A stretch of DNA of 64,000 nt, taken from NCBI GenBank assembly GCA_036013055.1, contig DASCQM010000006.1:248001-312000 (forward strand). The letters run 5' to 3'. A program made the position numbers and the translations under genes. Source of the DNA: SHYR01 sp036013055. Its GTDB lineage: Bacteria; Chloroflexota; Dehalococcoidia; UBA2979. Below the pieces are notes generated by a model. That model searched no databases. It was not told where the DNA came from and saw only the letters and a program-made list of their open reading frames with translations. Of this stretch, positions 8,287 through 15,945 are shown piece after piece; within the stretch, counting starts at the first letter, position 1, and the number at the start of each line of letters is the position of its first letter.

Positions 8287-8970
8287 TCATGCCGTCACCG
8301 GCGCAAATCGCTCGATGTCCGATGCTTCGGCCTCGACCAGTTCGACGGCCTCGCGTGGCAGGAACATCACCTGTCCCAGCGGCACGTCCGGCCGGATGTG
8401 GAGTGTCTCGCCCCGCTTCAGCAGCGAGCGAAACTCCGTGTTCTGCGGGTACCAGTCGGTCTCGATCATGCAGCTCATGACCGGGATCACCGGTGGGTTG
8501 TTCACGGACGGCATACAGATCGTGCTCCAGCCCTCCGGCGTCAGGAAGTTGTACGAGCCGAGGAACCCGATTTGCGCCGCAGTGCCCGGCATCACGTTGG
8601 TGGTCAACGCATCGACGAGATGGATCGCTGAGTCGCCGTCCAGCCCAGCGCGCTCGTTGAGGTAGAGCAGCTCGTTCTGGCCGAGTCCGCCCCATCCGGC
8701 GGAGCCACCGAGGCTCATGCGCAGCACCGGCGTGGTCTCGCCCGCCGGGCTGGTGGCAAACAGCGTGAAGAGCAGCGCGCCGTTATCACCGATCTCGACC
8801 TCGACGCGCTCGTTCTCGTGGAGCATTGGGTAGACGAGGAAGCCGGTTCCCGTGGCAGCTTCGAGCGCCGGTGTGACGCGATCGCCCGCGATCAGTGCGC
8901 GCTCAAGGGCCTGGCTCGGGCGGCGTCCCACGCCACGTCGGCGGTAGGAAGGGACAATCTTGACGTGCAC
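8287..8970 (-). CDS. DUF6065-like family protein, paralogue 1 of 3
   Basis: The first and most divergent member of the triplet, 227 residues from the GTG at 8970. That start aligns its VHVKIVPSYRRRGVG with the N-termini of the other two; the ATG at 9048 would add 26 poorly conserved residues. It has GFLVYPML, SYNFLTPEGWSTICMPSVNN, ETDWYPQNTEF and PLGQVMFLPREAV, but lacks the basic C-terminal tail of paralogues 2 and 3. Of the three, it looks most like a canonical family member. It is the promoter-proximal gene of the minus-strand block. Confidence 0.65.
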   Translation of the reverse strand: MHVKIVPSYRRRGVGRRPSQALERALIAGDRVTPALEAATGTGFLVYPMLHENERVEVEIGDNGALLFTLFATSPAGETTPVLRMSLGGSAGWGGLGQNELLYLNERAGLDGDSAIHLVDALTTNVMPGTAAQIGFLGSYNFLTPEGWSTICMPSVNNPPVIPVMSCMIETDWYPQNTEFRSLLKRGETLHIRPDVPLGQVMFLPREAVELVEAEASDIERFAPVTA

Positions 8971-9113
8971 GGGTTCGCTCCCGTCGTCGGTCGACGGCAC
9001 CCGAGGGCACCGACATTGGTTGTCGGCATCATGCGGTTGGAGCGTCACGCCCTACAAAGGACTGAAGTCCCGGCGCTGATGTGACGTTTGGGCAGGTGCG
9101 ACGCCGCGGGCAG

Positions 9114-9941
9114 CTAGCGGTTCTTGAACACCGGCAGCCGCTTCTCCGCGAACGCTGTCGGTCCCTCCAGCGAGTCCTCCATGCCGCGCAAATTGAATTC
9201 CAGCGCGCCGGCGAACGCCTCGGCCTCCTGCTGGCTCATCGCGTAGCCACGGTGGACGAGCTGGTTGAAGTTCGCGACCGTGCGCGGCGCCATGCGCACG
9301 ATCGTGCGAGCCCAATCGATCGCCTCGTCCATCAGCAGTTCCTTCGGAACGACCTTGTTCACGAGGCCGACCTCGTAGGCGCGCTGCGCACTGAAGCGGC
9401 GGTCGCCCATGATGCAGAACTCAAGTGCGGTTCCGACGCCAACGAGCCGCGTCAGCGTGGCGACGAAGCCTGCTGCCTGGTTCCAGCGAGCCTCCGCGAT
9501 ATTCATTTCCGCGTGCTCGGCGGCGATGCGGAAGGTGCAGTACTGCGCCGTGGACCAGCCGCCGGCGATCGCGTAGCCGTTGATCGCCGCGATCGTAGGC
9601 TTCCAGCAGCCGAGCTTCTCGCCGATCGGCGTCACCGTCCGTGTGCGGTTGCGGTAGGGGGCGTCGCCGCCCTCAGCTTCGAGGTCAGCGCGAATCTTCA
9701 GATCCTGCCCGGCGGAGAAGGCGCGATCACCGGCTCCCGTCACGATCGCGACTCGGCAGTTGCTGTCGCCGGCGAAGTGTGTCCACGCCTCCACCCAGCG
9801 CCCGGCCATCCCGGGGTCGCTCGCGTTCATGCGTTCCGGGCGGTTCATCGTCATGATCGCGATCTTGCCGTCGTCGATCGTCTCGTAGAGCAGTTCCTCG
9901 TGGGGCCACCCGGGCAGCGGGGTTCGTGCAGGCTCGGCCAT
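9114..9941 (-). CDS. Enoyl-CoA hydratase/isomerase family protein
   Basis: A 275-residue crotonase-fold protein. The oxyanion-hole segments are AFSAGQDLKI and NGYAIAGG, as in enoyl-CoA hydratases. The ATG at 9941 is preferred because GGAAGGA lies six bases upstream; an ATG at 9956 is inside that site. It probably hydrates or isomerises an acyl-CoA. The adjacent acyl-CoA dehydrogenase on the same strand, 57 bases upstream, suggests consecutive steps of a beta-oxidation-like route. The usual catalytic Glu positions cannot be confirmed without an alignment, so the exact reaction is open. Confidence 0.85.
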   Translation of the reverse strand: MAEPARTPLPGWPHEELLYETIDDGKIAIMTMNRPERMNASDPGMAGRWVEAWTHFAGDSNCRVAIVTGAGDRAFSAGQDLKIRADLEAEGGDAPYRNRTRTVTPIGEKLGCWKPTIAAINGYAIAGGWSTAQYCTFRIAAEHAEMNIAEARWNQAAGFVATLTRLVGVGTALEFCIMGDRRFSAQRAYEVGLVNKVVPKELLMDEAIDWARTIVRMAPRTVANFNQLVHRGYAMSQQEAEAFAGALEFNLRGMEDSLEGPTAFAEKRLPVFKNR

Positions 9942-9998
9942 CGACGTTCCTTCCATGGTTCGCTTCTGTCGTGCGCTTCTGCGGAGCGCCGCGTTCGG

Positions 9999-11225
9999 CT
10001 ATCCCCTCGGCAGTCCGAGCCCGCGAGTGGCGATGATATTGCGCTGGATCTCCGACGTGCCCGCGCCGATCGTGCCGGGGATTGTCGTGATGTAACGGTG
10101 CGTGAACGCGGCCTTCGCAGGTGTGCGCTCGTCGTCGGCGTCCCAGAGGTTCGAGTAGAGTCCGAACGCCCGCGTGCCCGTCCGCGCGAGTCGCTGGCGC
10201 GACTCGGAGATGAACATCTTCGCGATCGACGCCTCATGGTTCGGAATCTGGCCCGCGTTCTGCATCGAGATGATGCGGAACGAGAAGTTGAAGCCCACCT
10301 CAGTCTCGATGTATCGCTCCGCCAGCTCCTGCCGCCAGCTCGACGAGATGTTGGCCTTCTCCTGACCGTCGTCGGACAGCGCGTAGTCGACGAGCTGCGT
10401 GATGTTGCGACGCAGCTCGACGGCGCCGCTGATATTCGAGCGCTCGAAGTCGAGCAGCGTGGCGCCGACGTACCAGCCGCGGTGCTCTTCGCCGACGATG
10501 TTGCGGGCGGGGATGCGCACGTCCTCGAAGAACGTCTCGTTGAAACCGTGCTCCCACGCCATGTTGATCAACGGGCGCACGTTCAGCCCGGGCGTGTGGA
10601 TGTCATCGACGAGCACGAATGAGATGCCGCGATGCTTCGGCGCCTCCGGGTCGGTGCGTACGAGCACGAAGATGGCGTCGGCGTGGTGCGCGTTCGACGT
10701 CCAGATCTTCTGGCCGTTGATCACGTACTCGTCGCCGTCGCGGACGGCCCGCGTCTGCAACGAGGCGAGATCCGAGCCGGAGCCGGGCTCCGAATATCCC
10801 TGCGCCCAGACAACCTCGCCTGAGAGGATCTTTGGCAGGTACTGAGCGCGTTGCTCGTCCGTGCCGTGCACGATCAGAGTCGGACCGAGCAGGCTGACGC
10901 CGGAGCCGCCGACGCGCGGCGCACCGGCCCCCGTCAGCTCCTGGTTGAAGACGAACTGCTCCATTGGGCTCAGCCCGCCGCCGCCGTACTGCTTCGGCCA
11001 CTGCGGCGCGAACCAGCCGTGGTCGGAGATCGCCGCGCCCCACTGCTCGGCTGCCTCGCGACGCTCTGGGTCGTCCGACTGCCGGTCGGCGACCCAGCCG
11101 CCTTCGTAGCCCTCGTCAGCACCCGATTCGCTCAGCCGGCGGTAGTACGCCGGGAGCTGTTCTTCGAGCAGCGCCCTGACCTCGCGTCGGAAGTTCGCCT
11201 GCTCGGGTGAGTCGTTCCAATCCAT
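9999..11225 (-). CDS. Acyl-CoA dehydrogenase
   Basis: A 408-residue FAD-dependent acyl-CoA dehydrogenase. The FAD/substrate motif GYSEPGSGSDLASLQTRA, the middle beta-domain with KIWTSNAHHAD, and the C-terminal GTSEIQRNIIATRGLGLPRG are all typical. It introduces a C2-C3 double bond into an acyl-CoA and passes electrons to an electron-transfer flavoprotein. It is paralogous to the enzyme at 20301 (shared C-terminal 14 residues and QGYSEP motif). The leader contains a possible -10 TAATAT (plus coordinates 11242-11247) and a G-rich Shine-Dalgarno sequence. The enoyl-CoA hydratase gene follows. Confidence 0.92.
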   Translation of the reverse strand: MDWNDSPEQANFRREVRALLEEQLPAYYRRLSESGADEGYEGGWVADRQSDDPERREAAEQWGAAISDHGWFAPQWPKQYGGGGLSPMEQFVFNQELTGAGAPRVGGSGVSLLGPTLIVHGTDEQRAQYLPKILSGEVVWAQGYSEPGSGSDLASLQTRAVRDGDEYVINGQKIWTSNAHHADAIFVLVRTDPEAPKHRGISFVLVDDIHTPGLNVRPLINMAWEHGFNETFFEDVRIPARNIVGEEHRGWYVGATLLDFERSNISGAVELRRNITQLVDYALSDDGQEKANISSSWRQELAERYIETEVGFNFSFRIISMQNAGQIPNHEASIAKMFISESRQRLARTGTRAFGLYSNLWDADDERTPAKAAFTHRYITTIPGTIGAGTSEIQRNIIATRGLGLPRG

Positions 11226-11294
11226 GCTGTGCCCCCAATTGCGATATTACGGACGGCATCATACGCCTTCGCGCGCGGCCGGGACGCGAGCGGG

Positions 11295-13256
11295 CTAGCC
11301 GACGGCGACGTCGTATCGCTCCGCCGCGTTCGCGACGGCGAGGTCGATGTCTTCCTCTAGCAGGTAGCCGTCCGCCACCAGCGCGCGGGCATGCTCGGTC
11401 GCCTTCGCCACATAGTCGTCACGATCCGCGTATCGCTCCTCGATCGACGCTCGCGGGTCGCTGGCCGCCTCGCGATCCCTGCGCGTCGCCGCGAAGAAGC
11501 GGGTCGTGCCCTGCATCGCCATCTGCTGCTCCGGTGCGCCGCTCTCCGGGTCACGCAGGTTCCAGCCGAGGTGCGTCCCGACAGGCACCGCGACGTCTGG
11601 CAACGGGATGCCGCCGACCTCGTTGCCGTCCGTGTCCACGGCCGAGACGTACGCAGGGTAGGTCTCGCCCTCGACGACCGGGTAGCGGCCGATGCCCTCG
11701 GCGGCGTCGGGGCCGAGATCTATCGTGCGCAGCACCCAGAGCCGGTCGGGGTCGGGTAGCGCCTGGTCGGGCAGAGTGCCAACGGTGCGCAGCACCGCGC
11801 GACGGTCGACAGCGGTCTCGTCGTCGATGCGTGGATGACGGTCGGCGGGCGGCTCGGTGCCGTCGGTGACCCAGCGGTCGAGGTTGATCAGCGCCGCCCG
11901 CAGCAGTGGGGCATAGTCCACGGTGTTGAAGCCGTAGCGCCCGCGCGAGCCCTCGTTCGCGTTCTCGAACGCCTGCGGTAGCGTCCCCGCGCCGTGCTGC
12001 GTTCCGGCGAAATGGTAGACGCGCGTGTCCGGCTCGGTCTCGAGGTCGGAATCGCCCGATGGGTCGACATGCACCAGCGAGCCGTCGCCGCGCCAGTATT
12101 CGGCGGACGTGTTCGTGTAGACGATCTTCGGCACCGCGTCGCGCTCTCGCAGCAGGTCGAGCAGTCCGGCCTGTTCGCCGCTGAAGGGGTCGGTCGTCGG
12201 ATCGCCCGAGAACGGGAAGAGCTGGCCGAAGCCCGGCACCGACTGCGCCGACGGCTGCGCGAAGCGATGGTTGAACTCGCCCCGACGTCCACCGGCGACG
12301 TGCGGAAGGATGCCGTCGAAGACCTGCTGCCCGGCCTCATCGACGTTCAGGCCCAGGTACATGAAATGGCGCAGCATGCGGCCGGTCTGCGAGACGCCGA
12401 ACGCGTACGTGCGCTGGAAGCCGCCGAGGCAGGGGTTCGTCGATGAGCCTTCGCGCAGGAACATCGCCGCGTCGCGCAGCGCGAGCAGGCCCGTGCCGAC
12501 GACCGGCGCGCCCTCGGTCGTGTAGACGGCGTTGTAGATCTTGCCGGGCACGAAGCCGGTTTCGAGGTAGATGTGCTCGTCGCTCGGCTCAACGCCGCCG
12601 TTCACCTCATGGCCGAAGCGCCACGTCGAACGGTCGATCACGGTGTCTTCGCCGTCCTCGTAGTCGCGCACCAGCAGGACGGCGTCGGCCTCCTCCGTGT
12701 CGGCGGCGCGGTACGGCCGGTGGATGCGATTGGCGAGCAGGCGTGTCCGCTCGGCGTCGTTCGGGCGCATCTCGACGATCACCTGACCGCGCACCGGCTT
12801 GCCGTCGATCGTGGCCTCGGGCGCCTGCAGCGCGACGAGTGCGTCGCTGGGCGGCACGTCCCACTGCCACCCGATTGAGGCGACGGTGAAGCCGTGGCGG
12901 AAGAGAAAGCCGTCGCCGGGCGCGATCTCGACGCTGCCGGCAGCAGCAGCTCCCGCGCGATTGAAGATCGAGACGACGCGCCGACGTCCGCGGTTCGGCA
13001 GCTCAAGCAGCAGCCCGCCGTTGCCGCGTTGCGCGTCGGCGGGTGCGAGTACGGTGAGGTCGGCGGTGAAGCGGACGCGACCCTCGCTGTTGCGCGGGGC
13101 GAGCGAGAGATCGACGATCGACGAGTTCGCCTCGTGCTCGGGGTCGACCGCGAACGTCAGCGAGGCGTCGATCCGTTCGTAGGCACCGGTCGTGCCGAAC
13201 TCCTCGCCGCCGGCGTACGGCTGCCGCTGCTTGATGTTGATGTCGATGACGGACAT
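11295..13256 (-). CDS. Large alpha/beta-hydrolase domain protein
   Basis: A 653-residue protein matching the long alpha/beta-hydrolase family found near CoA-linked catabolic genes (Abhydrolase_10 type by eye). Residues ~1-250 form a beta-rich N-terminal part; the nucleophile elbow appears as FGVSQTGRML in the middle, and a late GTQHGAG probably carries the catalytic His. The ATG at 13256 has a GGGGAG Shine-Dalgarno sequence; an open frame continues upstream to 13496 without one. There is no clear signal peptide. Substrate unknown, likely an ester or lactone. It is divergent from the hydrolase gene at 13409. Confidence 0.75.
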   Translation of the reverse strand: MSVIDINIKQRQPYAGGEEFGTTGAYERIDASLTFAVDPEHEANSSIVDLSLAPRNSEGRVRFTADLTVLAPADAQRGNGGLLLELPNRGRRRVVSIFNRAGAAAAGSVEIAPGDGFLFRHGFTVASIGWQWDVPPSDALVALQAPEATIDGKPVRGQVIVEMRPNDAERTRLLANRIHRPYRAADTEEADAVLLVRDYEDGEDTVIDRSTWRFGHEVNGGVEPSDEHIYLETGFVPGKIYNAVYTTEGAPVVGTGLLALRDAAMFLREGSSTNPCLGGFQRTYAFGVSQTGRMLRHFMYLGLNVDEAGQQVFDGILPHVAGGRRGEFNHRFAQPSAQSVPGFGQLFPFSGDPTTDPFSGEQAGLLDLLRERDAVPKIVYTNTSAEYWRGDGSLVHVDPSGDSDLETEPDTRVYHFAGTQHGAGTLPQAFENANEGSRGRYGFNTVDYAPLLRAALINLDRWVTDGTEPPADRHPRIDDETAVDRRAVLRTVGTLPDQALPDPDRLWVLRTIDLGPDAAEGIGRYPVVEGETYPAYVSAVDTDGNEVGGIPLPDVAVPVGTHLGWNLRDPESGAPEQQMAMQGTTRFFAATRRDREAASDPRASIEERYADRDDYVAKATEHARALVADGYLLEEDIDLAVANAAERYDVAVG

Positions 13257-13408
13257 GCCACTCCCCAGCCTTCTCGCGGTACTGGCCTGTCGAGTGACCC
13301 GCGATGCGCGGTGATGATAACGGTCGTCACGAGCGAGCGTCGCGGCGAGGCTTGTGGCGCTCGTGTAACGTATGCGCCGCCCGAACGATCGCAGAGTTGG
13401 AGTCGCTG

Positions 13409-14272
13409 ATGTCAGATCCGTACTTTCCCGAAGACAAGTGGGTGACCGCGAACGGTCTGCGCATGCACTACCTCGACTACGGCGGCGACCGCACACTGAA
13501 GCCGCTCTTCCTGCTGCACGGGATCACCGGTAACGCCCACGACTGGGACGACTTCGCCCCGAAGCTGAGCGAGACGCACCACGTGATCGCGATCGATGAG
13601 CGCGGGTGTGGCGACACTGACTGGTCGCAGGACGGCTACTCCACGCAGTCCTACGCCACCGATATCGCCGAGTTCGCGAAGGCGACGGGCCTCTACCCCT
13701 TCGACTACTACGGCCACTCACAGGGCTCGCGCATCGGCATGGCGCTCGGCGCCTACTACGGCGACCTGATCGATCACCTCGTGCTCGGCGACTACGGCCC
13801 GCTGCCCGACCCCTCGCCGGCCGGTCGCGAGACCGCACAACGACGTCAGGGCGGTGGCCCGGCGCGGCCTCGCGGGTTCTTTAGCCCGCAGCAGGCCTTC
13901 GACTGGCACAAGGAAACGACGCCGGATGCCAGCGACGAGAAGCTCTGGCACACAGTGAAGTACAGCTACCGGTCCAACTGGGACGGCATCCTCGTGCGCA
14001 AGAACGACCCCGAGATCACGTGGATGAACGGCCGCTCCGCCCTCAAGGAGGGCCCGTTCATGTGGGACTCTGTCGCGAAGATCTCCTGTCAGACGCTGGT
14101 GCTGCGCGGCGCCGAGAGCACCGTGCTGGACCTCGATCAGGCAGCGAAGATGGCGACCACGATTCCCGATGGCAACGGCACCTGCCGCGAGCTTTCCGGC
14201 GCGGGGCACGGTCTGCACAACGAGAACCCGGACGGTGCGCTCGAGATCCTCAACGAGTTCTTCGCGAGCTAA
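13409..14272 (+). CDS. Alpha/beta-fold hydrolase
   Basis: A 287-residue alpha/beta-hydrolase. HGITGN gives the oxyanion-hole loop, GHSQGS the nucleophile elbow and GAGHGLHNENP the catalytic His near the C-terminus. The ATG at 13409 has TTGGAG about eight bases upstream. Epoxide hydrolases, haloalkane dehalogenases and esterases share this layout, and the sequence alone does not choose between them. It is transcribed away from the large hydrolase gene and ends 36 bases before the convergent lyase gene. Confidence 0.85.
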   Translation: MSDPYFPEDKWVTANGLRMHYLDYGGDRTLKPLFLLHGITGNAHDWDDFAPKLSETHHVIAIDERGCGDTDWSQDGYSTQSYATDIAEFAKATGLYPFDYYGHSQGSRIGMALGAYYGDLIDHLVLGDYGPLPDPSPAGRETAQRRQGGGPARPRGFFSPQQAFDWHKETTPDASDEKLWHTVKYSYRSNWDGILVRKNDPEITWMNGRSALKEGPFMWDSVAKISCQTLVLRGAESTVLDLDQAAKMATTIPDGNGTCRELSGAGHGLHNENPDGALEILNEFFAS

Positions 14273-14308
14273 CGCTGGGTTCTGGCGGCGAGCTACAAGG
14301 ACGGTCCG

Positions 14309-15805
14309 CTAGCCGACCAGCGCGTCGATCGCCCGCTCCATCTCCTCGTCGGCAGCCTCGAGGCGGCTGACGAGGCCGTCGAGGGTCGCTGTGTCGCGCT
14401 CCAGCCTCGCCTGGTACTCGGGCAGACGCCGTCGCGACTCCTCCGGCGCGGGGCCACCGTAGAGCGTGCGTCCCGCGACGAAGTTCGCCGCGTCGAGAGC
14501 GGCGGCCAGTGTCGACTCGCTAAGGCCCGAGGGCTCGCCGTGGTATTCCGTCGATGCCTCGTCGAGCAGCGCCAGCGTGACGTCGCTCGGTGCCAGTCCG
14601 CGCTCCTCGCAGAGCCGCACCAGCACGGCGGTGATCTGGTGGCCGATGCGCCACGGCAGCCCACCCTCCGAGACGAGCTCGCCGGCGATGTCAGTGGCCT
14701 GCGCCCAGTGTGCCCCGGCCATCTCGGCCATCCGCTCTTCGTCGAGCTCGATCGACGGCAGCAGGTCGACCAACCAGCCCGCGCCACGCACGGCGCTGTC
14801 GAACGCGTGATGCAGTCCCGCCCCGCCGTCGCCGCCGAACTCGCCGGTCGTCACGTTGAGCGCAGCGAACGTCGTGACAAGGCCGCCGAGGCTCTCCGAC
14901 GCTGCGGTGCGCATGGCCGGCAGGATCGAAGGGTTCCGCTTCTGCGCCATGATGCTGCTGGTGCCGCAGAAGCGGTCGGGCAGCCGCAGGTAGCCCGCCT
15001 CCTGCGTCGACCAGAACGTGATGTCGTTCGACCAGCGCGCGATGCTCAGGTTGACCCCGGCTGCAATGGTGATCGTGTCGAACTCGTCGTCGTGGCTCTG
15101 AATCGCGTCGAAGGTGTTCGGTAGCACCGAGTCGAATCCGAGCAGCGCGGCCGTGCGCTCACGGTTCAGCGCGAAGTTGGAACCGGTCATGATCGCCGCG
15201 CCCGCCGGACTCTGGTTCACCCGCGCGTAGGCACCGTGCGCCCGCTCGCTGTGCCGCTCCAGCACCGACGCCCACGCGAGCAGTTGGTGGCCGAGCGTCG
15301 TCGGCTGGGCGTGCTGACTTCCGGTGTGGCCGGGCATCAGCGTCTCGATGTGCCGTTCCGCCGCCGTGATCGCCGCTGCACGCAGCGCGGTCAGCGACTG
15401 CATCAGCTCGACGAGGCGGCTGCGCTGACGGATGCGCCGTCCGACCGCGCCAAAGTCGCCGGTGCTACGGCCGAGGTGGATGCGGCCGCCGACGTCGTAG
15501 CCGAGCGCCCGCACGAGGTACTGCTCGCCGGAGTGCATGCCACCGCCGACGTCGTTGCGCACGCTGGCGACACCCTGCGCTTCCATCTCGCGCAGCGCTC
15601 GCAGCATCGCAGCGCCATCGTCGGGCGGGATCAACTCCTCCTCGGTCAGCATCACGAGGTGAGCCTTGTCGAAGCGGTGGAAGGCGTCGAGCAGCGCCGC
15701 CTCCGTCGGGCCGTACTGGCCGGAGAGCCCGGGTAGCAGTGGCTCGGTCATGCGGATGCCGACGGCGCGCGGCCCGGCGTACTCGGAACTGGGAACCTGG
15801 AGCAT
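14309..15805 (-). CDS. Argininosuccinate lyase-like lyase (fumarase/aspartase superfamily)
   Basis: A 498-residue member of the fumarase/aspartase superfamily. The signature loop reads GTSSIMAQKRNPS, the GSSxMxxKxNP motif, and an earlier GSQHAQPTT segment matches argininosuccinate lyase. The catalytic-region GMHSGEQYLVRALG is also lyase-like. The ATG at 15805 has AGGAGAA upstream. The sequence is divergent from housekeeping argH, and its catabolic neighbours suggest another lyase reaction, for example on an aminated dicarboxylate. Real arginine biosynthesis cannot be excluded. Confidence 0.8.
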   Translation of the reverse strand: MLQVPSSEYAGPRAVGIRMTEPLLPGLSGQYGPTEAALLDAFHRFDKAHLVMLTEEELIPPDDGAAMLRALREMEAQGVASVRNDVGGGMHSGEQYLVRALGYDVGGRIHLGRSTGDFGAVGRRIRQRSRLVELMQSLTALRAAAITAAERHIETLMPGHTGSQHAQPTTLGHQLLAWASVLERHSERAHGAYARVNQSPAGAAIMTGSNFALNRERTAALLGFDSVLPNTFDAIQSHDDEFDTITIAAGVNLSIARWSNDITFWSTQEAGYLRLPDRFCGTSSIMAQKRNPSILPAMRTAASESLGGLVTTFAALNVTTGEFGGDGGAGLHHAFDSAVRGAGWLVDLLPSIELDEERMAEMAGAHWAQATDIAGELVSEGGLPWRIGHQITAVLVRLCEERGLAPSDVTLALLDEASTEYHGEPSGLSESTLAAALDAANFVAGRTLYGGPAPEESRRRLPEYQARLERDTATLDGLVSRLEAADEEMERAIDALVG

Positions 15806-15945
15806 GGTGCTTCTCCTCGACTGCGAATGCGCCACGCCGATCGCTGCGGGGCGCTGCAAAGGTACGCGCGTACGCATGAGTTCGGCGCGTGCGGCCATCG
15901 ATCGCGACGCGGAAGTGTATAGTTGCGCCCCTCAAGGGGGTAGCT

